A DNA stretch of 64,000 nucleotides from Amia ocellicauda (taxonomy: Eukaryota > Chordata > Actinopteri > Amiiformes > Amiidae). The notes beneath the pieces were generated by a model. It was not told the DNA's origin. It did no database searches and saw nothing but the letters and a program-made list of their open reading frames with translations. Shown in pieces: positions 1-8,990 of this stretch. How positions within the stretch are numbered: the first letter of the stretch is position 1; every line of letters starts with the position of its first letter. The stretch is taken from the NCBI RefSeq assembly GCF_036373705.1, contig NC_089858.1:35188749-35252748 (forward strand), written 5' to 3'. Position numbers and translations under genes: made by a program.

Positions 1-275
1 ATAATCAATAAATCTGTCTTTCAAATGTATAAACAAACTGCAGAACAAACAGTGTTAGCAGCCATTCTGGCTGGTAATCCGAGCTCAGCTTTGTGTCAGC
101 AGCACAGGGTTGAGGTCACCAAGCAAGTTGTTTGTACATCAAGCATTCCTAACACTTCAAAAAAAAGTTTGTTTTGTGTGTGTGATTCCCTCTGTGTGTG
201 TGTGTGTGTGTCTGCATCTCTTCCCCAGTCGTTCACTAACTGACCCGTGCTCCCATTCTTTATTTCTCCCTCCAG

Positions 276-500
276 AGCAAGACCTTCGTCAAGACCACGA
301 CTAAGGTGGTCCGCAAGAAACGCTGGGAGCACATGAAGATGAAGCTGCTGGTGGTTGCGGTGGTCCTGGTGGTGATTGCCGTCCTGATTGGGGTGGTGGT
401 GGCCTTCTCCAGCTCAGGATCCTCCAGTGGTACGGTCAAGTATACGTCCAATGACAAACCTGTTGAGGAAGGGCCCAGATTACCAGACGAGGAACCGTAA
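276..500 (+). CDS. vamp5: VAMP5-like vesicle-associated membrane protein, last coding exon (partial)
   Basis: Only the C-terminal 74 residues are in the window; the SNARE motif would lie upstream. A pyrimidine-rich acceptor ending in AG at 274-275 opens the exon and TAA at 498-500 closes it. The peptide starts SKTFVKTTTKVVRKKRWEH, the juxtamembrane end of an R-SNARE. One strongly hydrophobic transmembrane segment of about 20 residues follows (MKLLVVAVVLVV onward). A luminal tail of about 30 residues, rich in Ser and acidic residues, ends the protein (PDEEP). A long tail after the anchor fits VAMP5 better than VAMP8, whose tail is very short. The next gene, RNF181, is the VAMP5 neighbour in human. 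VAMP5 is a tail-anchored SNARE of plasma membrane and vesicles, best known from muscle. The call rests on the anchor, tail and synteny, so VAMP8 or another VAMP remains possible. Confidence 0.72.
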   Translation, partial: SKTFVKTTTKVVRKKRWEHMKMKLLVVAVVLVVIAVLIGVVVAFSSSGSSSGTVKYTSNDKPVEEGPRLPDEEP

Positions 501-2782
501 ACCCTCCATAAAAGTGCCGGGACAGAGATGGAGAAAGTGGACAGTAAGCATGGATTCACAGTCCCGGGATGGGGGGGAGGGGGGTTACAGGACTTCACAA
601 GCTGGATCAGCAGAGGGTGGCGGTGGAGGGGGGAGAAGGGAGGCACAGTGCAGGATTCCTGGTCTTCATCTCTGGGAGTGTAATGGTACTACTTTGGATA
701 CACTCGTCTTGTTTGGTGCCGGACCACACCGGACTTTTCCCCAAGATTCAACCAACCGCTCGGAGCCGCTGCCGGGTGCCTGCTGGGGTTGGAGGTCAGA
801 GGCGGGGGACAGATGAAGTGGGAGGTCTAGAACAGGATCTCCTCTTCTTCCCCCACAGGAGGCAAAGAAAGATCCTTGAAAGATCCCGACGCTCAGCTGT
901 GGGCCCCACACACTCGTCCGGTTCTGAATGCAGCCCCAGAATAGTTCTGTCAGTCTGTTCTCAGGACACCTCAAAAATTGAAGCTCTACCACATAACTAT
1001 AAAGTTATTACAACTTAATAATGTTCCAGATCTTTTATTTCTCAGTTGTGACTCTGAATTACAGTTCCGTACGTCTCCGCACTGCAGCACCACAACTCGA
1101 ACCGGTGTCCGGCCTTAAACCACAGCATTCAGTGTGGCCTTGAACCCTAAACCCTAACCCAAGCCCAGACAAAACCGCAACCAGAGCTCCATCCCCACAT
1201 TTAAATCTACAGTGTAAACGGGTTGCTGTGGCCACACGGACAGTGGCAGCGGATCCGCCCTGAGCCCAGCGCTACTGCCGTCGACCTCCAGTCCTCTCTC
1301 TGACCTTAGGAGTGTTGTGCATGTCAGAGGACCGTGCGCACCCAGAGCGCTCCACTGCCACCGACCGACTCGAAGCCATCGAGAGGAGACTGAAGCCTGG
1401 GGGAGTAGCCACACACTGCACTATGTAAATGGGGGTTTTAACACAATACTCATTCATATACATATGGCCTGTAACGTGTTGTAGGGAGGAGTTGATTCAT
1501 TTGTAAAACATCCTGCTTTTTACAACAAGTGCCTTAACAAGTGTCTTTGTACAAAAATACACACACACACATGCATACCGTATGTTTATGATTGCTGTTT
1601 TAAAGAGATTGTATGTCTTAAGAAAGAAAATACTGGTATAGTATTGTAATGAGAACACTTAAAACAAGGAATTACCAGTTTATTTTGTAACCATCTGTTC
1701 CATTTTTCAAATCCACATGCAATTTAGAAGCTAATCCTCACAGATAGTTGAGCTGCTTTGTGTGGAGCTGCTCACCATCTCGTGTAAATGTAAATATTTG
1801 AAGCATTTAAAGTAACATGCATTAATAGACTATTGTATATATGATTATATAGTGTAGTAAAATTGTTTATTATGAATAATGCAGCTTTACATGTTGACAA
1901 ATCCATTAATATTATAATTTTGAAATAAACAATTAAAAAAACAGAGCTAATTGCTTTATATTTCACCCAGGTTTTGCAGATATGAGAGAAGAATGATGCT
2001 TCATCAGTTAGGAATACCTAACCTGTCACTGTGCAGTCTAAAGCAACAGGCTGGATTTCGTTTTGAATCATTGTGTAATAATGCACGGTAATTTGTGCAA
2101 ACCTTGCAGCTCACCTTGTGTAAAGACTCAAGGTTAATCGATGATGATTATCAGAATTACAACAGTGGAGACCTCATTTATGTTAATGTTAAAAGGTTTA
2201 AGATTTGTACTTTGTAACCTTATAACAATGTATTAACTTTTCAGGCATTCCTTCAGCTGTGCTTCTCCAGGTATGAAACCCAACTGTCCTGCAAAGTAAT
2301 CAGATGATAATTAACTGTGGGAAAGCCCACCTGGCCTCCATCCACATCATTAACTGCTTAATTGAGCCAATTGTGGGTCTTAATTAGGCAAAATGTGTTG
2401 AATGCATCCACTGATTAAGTGAGACCTGCAGATCTACAGGAACTGGGATGGCCACCCCTCATGCGGAGTCTTTTAAGATTGAGGTTACCATTATAAACTA
2501 CACAGCAGGCTTCTTGTGCATAGCCGGCTCTGTGGGGTCACTTTTCTGATGACCAATACAAGGAAATGGACAAAAATAGAAGATCATTTATTAGAATTTA
2601 TTTGAACAGGACCTGAGGACACACACTTCCCCGTCTAAATATGGCTGGACTTGCATGTTCATGTCAGAGTTGATTCTCTTTCCTTCTGGCTTGCTTTCAT
2701 TCAGACTTTCCTTTTCTTCTTTGTTTTTTAAATTTTCCCTTCCTCGGTTCTCCTCACCTCAGATCAACAAGCTTAAACAAAT
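501..2782. other. Probable VAMP5 3' UTR and intergenic DNA
   Basis: No open frame here looks like a conserved protein. The first part after the stop codon is probably 3' UTR; a candidate AATAAA polyadenylation signal lies at 1924-1929. A CA repeat is present near 1559-1570. A short telomere-like run of two CCCTAAA-type units lies at 1145-1160. From about 1780 the DNA becomes AT-rich. Nothing else was recognised. Confidence 0.5.
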
Positions 2783-2932
2783 CGCGTTCTTGTAGCTCCG
2801 ATTTCCGCAGTTGTGCACAGATCTGCATCTTTGAGCCAATTACATTACAAGAAAAGTACAGATCTGCGCAATCCCGCCGATCCCATTGGTGGAGCAGCGC
2901 AGAACTGCGGACATCTGCGCTACAAGAACACG
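2783..2932. mobile_element. Short palindromic element, MITE-like
   Basis: The two ends are imperfect inverted repeats of roughly 35 bp. The left end reads CGCGTTCTTGTAGC and the reverse complement of the right end reads CGTGTTCTTGTAGC; matching continues inward through TCCGCAGTT. The interior has no open frame of note and includes two copies of ACAGATCTGC. This is the form of a non-autonomous DNA transposon. I cannot define a clear target-site duplication, so the superfamily is not assigned. Confidence 0.6.
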
Positions 2933-3196
2933 AACGAAATGGTGCCGAGCTGCGCTTACGCACTTAAGAAAAGCTCATATGACAAGACACGCACAGGCGC
3001 GTTTACTAAGGAAAACAACAACACACTTTTATTGCGGTAGCGAAAATATTTCATACCAGTAATACGGGTTAAATCCTTTCAACAACACAGCAATGACGTA
3101 TACGTTTACTTCAGTATCGGGTTTCTGTAAGGCCGGGAGCTAGTTAAAGTAAAATAGGTAACAATTTACATTTTAAATTGATTTATTTTAACCATA

Positions 3197-3362
3197 CGAA
3201 CATAAGAAAGTTTACAATCGAGAGGAGCCCATTCGCCCCATCGTGCTCGTTTGGTGTCCATTAATAACTCAGTGATTTCTGAATGTTCCCACACTGTCTC
3301 TTCAGACACAGCGCTGGGGAGTTTGTTCAGATGGTGACGCCTCTCTGTGTGAAGAAGCGTCT
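3197..3362 (-). mobile_element. 5'-truncated CR1-like LINE fragment (3' end)
   Basis: This segment matches the copy at 39913-40122 over most of its length, for example CGTGCTCGTTTGGTGTCCAT here. On the minus strand a remnant of the reverse transcriptase C-terminus can be read (RRFFTQRGVTI), matching FFTQRVVTIWNKLP in the other copy. Such terminal fragments arise from aborted reverse transcription. This copy is more decayed than the one at 39.9 kb. Confidence 0.65.
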
Positions 3363-3847
3363 CTTAAATGGAAAAGAAAAGAAAAGAAAACTATACACAA
3401 GCCTATAAATGAGGACTAAAACAGTTAAAACCTCTCGCCTCAGAACGCCGGGTGTCCAATTAACCCTGGAACTCACCTTTATTGCAGAGCAATTAGCAAC
3501 CGTACAACGTCGGAAACACGGCCGCACAGCATACAGTGGCGTGAGTGCGCACAGCCTGCCAGCAGTACCGCAGGACTTGTGGGTGAGAGACGAATCTAGC
3601 ACGGAGCATGAAAAACACAGGTATAGAGGCGTACACTGTCCTCGCCTGGAAATAAAGCAGCAGGAAAATAATTATACGGGAGAATTTCACATATCCGTCA
3701 TATTATACAACCTCACGCACGAAACCGAAAGGACTTCTGACCGTCCCTCCCCAGTCGTTTTCCCAATCAGTATGAGCATCTTTTCTGCGCTTTACGGTAT
3801 GGAGTCAATCTCTCAAACAAACCTATCGCCCAAAGATCCTCCCCCTG

Positions 3848-4057
3848 TCTTCCTCCTATTGGCTCCCGTCTCACCATTCTGACCTGTGATTGGATACAGG
3901 CGTTTCTATCTGTTCCCCTCTCTTCCTCCTATTGGCTCCCGTCTCACCATTCTGACCTGTGATTGGATACAGGCGTTTCTATCTGTTCCCCTCTCTTCCT
4001 CCTATTGGCTCCCGTCTCACCATACTGACCTGTGATTGGATACTGGCCATTCCGGGT
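3848..4057 (+). promoter_or_regulatory. 73-bp tandem repeat with paired CCAAT boxes upstream of RNF181
   Basis: Two full copies and one partial copy of a 73-bp unit run head to tail (about 3848-3920, 3921-3993 and 3994-4057) with almost no divergence. Each carries two ATTGG pentamers (CCAAT on the other strand) 31 bp apart: 3858, 3889, 3931, 3962, 4004 and 4035. CCAAT boxes are bound by NF-Y, often near promoters. The array ends about 390 bp before the RNF181 start codon and lies before a probable 5' UTR exon whose donor is at 4310 (exon end 4309). Regulation by NF-Y is inferred. Confidence 0.6.
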
Positions 4058-4449
4058 TACGAATGGTAGGTTGAATGGGACTAATCTCCGGTAGTATGAC
4101 AGCGCATCTTCTTGACATGCTGTCGCTTGACTACTTCTAAAGTATTTATATTTAGTTATCCAGTTTCTGTCACTGAAGCGTATCTAGTGATCCAGTGTAA
4201 AGTACTGGTCGCACTGTTTGTGAAGTCACCCGGGTTAAAGCAGCGCTGTGCGTGGAGTTCAATAGGACTCGGAGTTTCGCTAGAAATCGCGGAGACCTCA
4301 TTGAAACAGGTGTGTACTTCATGTGCACTGATCGCACTGCAAACGGCGGTGGTTCCTACACGACATGGCATAATGAACACAAGTGTGGGGGAAATGGCGT
4401 GATGTGTGTGTGTGTGTGTTGACCCCGCAGGCCGGCGCTGTGCGGGGCG

Positions 4450-7400
4450 ATGGCGTCCTACTTCGACGAGCACGACTGCGAGCCCACCAACCCGGAAGAG
4501 CAGTACCGGCAGAATGCGCTGCTGGAGCTGGCCAGGTCAGACTGCCATCCTCATCCTCATTATTATTATTATTATTTATGTTTTTATTTATTAGAAGACG
4601 CACTTATATTTTGTAAGTCGTCCTAGATAAGGGTAATACAAAGTGCAAAAATACAGTGCAATTCAAAGCATAATACACGTTCCAATTTACACAATATACA
4701 AGGTCTTACATCCTGGATTGTAAAAGCCGAGTGCAGACAAGATGTTAGGTCACAGTCAAGGGCCAAGGGAAAGGGAGCAAAGGGGAAATCAAAATACAAG
4801 ACAAGAAGTATGATGAACCATTGTATAAGTGCTGTCTTATAGGAGAGTAAGGGACTAATATTACAAGTACTGTCTGAAAAGATGTGTCTTGAGTAAGCTC
4901 TGGAAAGAGGTCAGAGACAGCTGTTTTGACCTCAGTGGGAAGGTCGTTCCACCAGTTGGGGGTCAGGGATGAGAAGGAGCGGCTCTGGAAGAGGGGGAGT
5001 GGAGAGGAGGCAGAATTAGGCTTTTGGTGCCGGAGGACCGCAGTGGACTGGAGGGGATGTATGGGGAGACGAGGGTCTGAAGGTAGTTTGGTGCAGTGTG
5101 GTTGAGACAGCTGTAGATGAGGGTCAAAGTCTTGAACTGAGTGCGTGCCGGTATTGGGAGCCAGCGGAGGGAGCGGAGCAGTGGAGTAGCGTGTGCGAAT
5201 TGGCGTATGTTGCTCAGGAAGAATCTGCAGGTGCATGTCAGAGTGGTGATGTGCCGAGTGTAGGAGATTTTTTGCGGATGAAGAAGGAGGGAATGTCACA
5301 GATTCCAAGGGGATTGAGATGGAGAGATCAGCAGAAGGTGAGGAAGGGGGAGAAAGAGGAGGTCAGATTTGGAGAGGTTGAGCTTGAGGTTGTGCAAGTG
5401 CATCCAGGCAGAGAAGAGATGCGAGAGGGGATGAGGAGGTCAGAGGAGGGAAAAGACAGGAAGATCTGGGCATCATCTGCGTAGAAGTGGTAGGAGAAGC
5501 CATGGGATGCGATGAGGGGGTCCAGGGAGCGAGTGTAGAGAGAGAACAGGAGCGGGCCCAGGACGGAGCCTTGGGGAACGCCTGTGAGGAGAGGTTGGGG
5601 GGTGGATGAGGAGCCTCGCCATGTCACTTGGTAGGTCTGGTCGCTGAGGTAGGAGGAGAACCAGATGAGAGCAGTCCCAGAGATTCCAAGGTCAGCGAGG
5701 CAGGAGAGGAGGATGGAGTGATCAACGGTGTCAGATGCTGCGGAGAGATCAAGGAGGATGAGGAGAGCCGATCAGGAGAGCCGTCTCAGTGGAGTGAGCT
5801 GTGCGGAAGCCGGATTGCAGAGGATCCAGGAGTGAGAGATGGAACAGAAAGGCAGAGAGCTGACGGTGGACTGCACCAACTGCTCGAGAGTCTTTGAGAG
5901 GAAGGGCAGTAGGGAGACAGGGCGGTAGTTCTGAGGAGAGGTGGGGTCAATGGTAGGTCTCTTGAGTGGGATGACAGCAGCTTGTTTAAATGCAGAGGGT
6001 AAACAGCTAGAGAGGAGGAGGAGATGAAGGGGAGAAGATCAGGAGTGGTCGCTTGGAGGAGGCGAGTTGGGAGAGGGTCCAGGGCACACGTTGAGGAGAG
6101 AGGAAAGCTCAGAGTCCGAGAGAGGTGAGAATGAAGAAAAGGAAGCTTGATCGGTGGGAGGTTTGGGTGTGATGGGAGAGGAGGGGGGACTGTTGAAGAG
6201 CTTGTGGATGTCAGTGATCTTGGAGGAGAAGAAGGAGGCAAAATCATCTGCAGTGAGAGACGAAGGGGGGGGCGAAGAGGGAGGAGAAGGTGGAGTTTGT
6301 GGGGGTTGTTGTTCAAAGAGTGATTGGAAGTAAGATTTGAGTGAGGTGAGGTGAGTGAGGAGGAGAATGTAGACAGTAGAGAGCGGTAGAGTTCGCGGGC
6401 AGCTGGGAGTTTGGACCTGTTCCACTTCTGTTCTGTCTGCTGACAGATAGATGAGAAAAACAGTCAATGGAAGGTAAGAGTGAGCACAATGGAGGCAAGG
6501 GTGGTGGGAGAGATGGAGCGGAGATTACGGCGGAAGGTGACGGAGTGGGTGGGGTTGGGTGGGGTGGGGTGGGGTGTTGTGGGGAGGGGAGAGAAAGGGA
6601 GAAGGAGATGAAGTGGTGGTCTGAGATGTCCAGGTGTGTCACAGAGAGTGTCGAAGGGGAGCATTCTCTAGAGAAGATGAGGTCTAGCTGGGAGCCTGCC
6701 CTGTGAGTTGGGGGAGACGGGGAGAGAGAGAAGTTAAAGGAGTGAAGGAGGGGAAGAAATCCGGCAGAGTGGGAGGGGTTGGAGAGGTGGATGTTGAATT
6801 CTCCCAGGAGGATGATAGGTGAGGACAGTGAGGGGAGGGAGGAGAGAAGAAAGAAGAGTTCATCCAGGAAGGGGGCGAGTGGATCGGGAGGACGGTAGAG
6901 AACTAGAAGGAAGAGGTGAGAGGGAGGGGCAAGTTCCACTGTGTGGAATTCAAAGCTGTTGGCCATGATAGAGGAGAGAGAGGGGGGGCAGAGAAGGGGA
7001 GAGCAGGAGCCCTGTTCCTCCTCCCCACCCAATAAGACAGGATAGGGATAGGGCAGCAGGGGTGGTTGAGTTCTCAGGGGAGAATCCATGTCTTGGTGAG
7101 AGCGAGGAAATCCAGAGAATGGTGGGAGGCGAAGGTGGAGATAAAGTCAGCCTTGTTGGAAGCTGAGTGGAAGTTCCACAGGCCTCCAGAGAGGGGAGGA
7201 GGGAGGAGGGAGGAGGAGGGGAGAGGCAGGGCGATGAGGTTAGAGAGATTAGGGAGGCAATGGTGTGCAGGTGCAGGCCGAGTGGAAGGAGAGAGCAGGA
7301 TGGGAATCGGAGATATCGTCAGGGCTTCTTGCTGTTGCTGTGTGGTGTCTCCTCGCAGTCTTCTCCTCACTGGAGTCCCACAGCTAGAGTCCCGGCCCTT

Positions 7401-8842
7401 GGGAAGGGGGGCACTGAGGCTGCTGGCGCTTACTGCTGGTCCAGAGGTCCAGGGGGCTGTTAAATTAGGAGGGTACACACCTGCGTTTTCGTTGAATGAC
7501 ACAAGGCTGTCAGGGTGGCGCAATCCCTCCCAGTCAGGACTGCTAATAGCACAATTAATGGCCACTTTATATCTGAATACAGACAAAGACCGAGCTGGAG
7601 ACACGCAGTTATACTGAACAATAGCTCGCAGCAATGCTAAATAATAACAGCCTACAGTGTAACCGCTTCTGATTCACAGACATTGTGTGTCAATCTAAGG
7701 ACAAAGTGCATTAAGTCAGTTGCTAATTAACTAACAAAGTCACTGCCATTACTACAATACAGGTGCAAAACATATCTAATTCTAAGCTAAACAAGTAATT
7801 ACGTAAACAATCGATGTCTGTCTTAGCTAAACTAGGAGACACGTGAAAAAGCAATACTTAACTGGGAGGAGCTAGGCAATTTACACAGTATACCAGACAG
7901 TGAGGTACATTCTACATGCACAACATCGCCGTATATCACATCACTACGATTTGAGTCACCTCCCAGTTACCTGGGTTTCCAGACGTCACACTAAAACTGG
8001 TGTACTATTGTGTACTTTTTGTGTAAAAGTAGGACATTGCTACAGTTTTTCTGTATGACCTGATGTATGGAGTGTGAGTTGTCCACTCTGTATGGTTGCA
8101 GGTCTCTGATGCAGGGCATGGATATTGACCTGGCCATAGGCCCCGACGATGTCTCGGAGTGGGACCAGCGCCTGCCCCCCCCGGCCGCCAAACGGATAAT
8201 CCAGAACCTGTCTTTGGTCACCATCACCCCCGCGCAGGCAGGTGAGCTGAGGCGGGCCAGGCTGGGTCAGGACAGGCGAAGTCCACAGTGTGTTGTGCTT
8301 GGGACCACATCAATGTGTCCACTTGGTTTGGACAAGGTAATAGAAAATGGGCTTCAGTGTGTAACTGCAGGCTTCTTTCTCTCCCTCCACACTCTCTCTC
8401 TGCCTCTCCCTGCATTGTGCAGACAAGGGACTGAAGTGCCCAGTGTGTCTGCTGGAGTTTGAGGAGGATGAGACGGTAAGGAAGATGCCCTGTGAGCACC
8501 TCTTCCACTCTGGCTGCATCCTGCCCTGGCTGGGCAAGGTAAGAGGTGTTGACTGCATTAGCTTCTCTGTTCACAGCCCCGCAGAAACAACGCTGACCTT
8601 TTTTTTCCGTTGTCTTGCTCCGTTTCAGACGAACTCCTGCCCTCTGTGCCGCCTCGAGCTGCCCACAGACAACCAGGGATACGAGGAGTTCAAGAAGGAA
8701 AAGGTGCGTGTCCCACCCCTGTGTCTGTGTGCATTTTTTTATTATTATTTATTTATCTAAACTGCACTATGTTGTGTTTCAGGAGAGGAGGAAACAGCGA
8801 GAGCACAGGCTGGAGAATCTGCATGGAGCCATGTACACATGA
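4450..8842 (+). CDS. rnf181: RNF181, RING-H2 E3 ubiquitin-protein ligase
   Basis: Coding exons are 4450-4535, 8102-8241, 8423-8538, 8629-8703 and 8783-8842, totalling 477 bp and 158 residues; human RNF181 has about 153. The start is the first ATG of an exon whose acceptor ends at 4430, and it gives the conserved N-terminus [12 protein letters not shown]. The frame closes across all four GT-AG introns. A RING-H2 domain spans residues 81-121: Cys81, Cys84, Cys99, His101, His104, Cys107, Cys118 and Cys121, all eight zinc ligands present, including CPVC and CPLC. The C-terminus [11 protein letters not shown] is also family-typical. RNF181 transfers ubiquitin from an E2 enzyme to substrates. A non-coding first exon probably ends at 4309 (GAAACAG before GTGTGT). 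Intron 1 (4536-8101) carries a large antisense LINE. An AATAAA signal follows at 8901. Confidence 0.95.
4545..7640 (-). mobile_element. L2/CR1-like non-LTR retrotransposon, near full length but broken
   Basis: It lies antisense in RNF181 intron 1. Read on the minus strand, the order is: start of an AP-endonuclease domain near 7180-7080 ([27 protein letters not shown]); the rest of the endonuclease at 7089-6320 (GEFNIH where GDFNIH is usual, then LDLIF and SDHH); a linker; reverse transcriptase at 5627-5328 with [16 protein letters not shown] and an intact FYADD catalytic box; and the C-terminal region at 5308-4745 ([14 protein letters not shown]). The parts lie in different frames, so it is inactive. 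About 3.1 kb is a usual size for this clade. The 5' limit is approximate. The 3' end is AT-rich around 4555-4590. The coding strand is unusually rich in Ser, Pro and Leu. Confidence 0.85.
6545..6592 (+). other. G-run cluster able to form G-quadruplexes
   Basis: Many runs of three or more G separated by one or two T lie on the + strand, which is the sense strand of the RNF181 primary transcript. The run derives from a Pro-rich linker of the antisense LINE. Structure formation is an inference from the pattern. Confidence 0.5.
7641..8101. other. Rest of RNF181 intron 1
   Basis: Between the LINE and RNF181 exon 2 I see ordinary intron sequence, ending in the acceptor GGTTGCAG at 8094-8101. No other gene or repeat was recognised. 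Confidence 0.5.
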
Positions 8843-8900
8843 GGACTGCCCTGCACTGAAACACACACCTCTCTGACTGAGGCACTTCCCTACCAACAAG

Positions 8901-8906
8901 AATAAA
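8901..8906 (+). promoter_or_regulatory. Candidate polyadenylation signal of RNF181
   Basis: AATAAA lies 59 bp after the RNF181 stop codon. Use of this site is inferred from its form and position; further signals lie at about 9600 and 9665. Confidence 0.55.
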
Positions 8907-8965
8907 TTACTGCTGGCTGTTTTAAAGCAAGACTAGTGTTCAGCTCCAGACAGAGGGATTTACAA

Positions 8966-8990
8966 ATGTGTGTGTGTGTGTGTGTGTGTA
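8966..8990. repeat. GT dinucleotide microsatellite
   Basis: An almost perfect run of GT units just downstream of RNF181. Confidence 0.85.

Noticed and set aside
569-1018. 149-codon open frame after the VAMP5 stop
   Set aside because: No domain, low-complexity Gly/Arg content, and position in a probable 3' UTR.
3409-3882. 157-codon open frame upstream of RNF181
   Set aside because: No recognisable domain; it runs into the tandem CCAAT repeat, which is regulatory in form.
5098-5484. Plus-strand open frame of 128 codons in RNF181 intron 1
   Set aside because: It is the opposite strand of the LINE reverse transcriptase region; composition follows from the purine-rich antisense strand.
7066-7617. 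183-codon plus-strand open frame
   Set aside because: It is opposite the LINE endonuclease start, which shows clear domain motifs on the minus strand.
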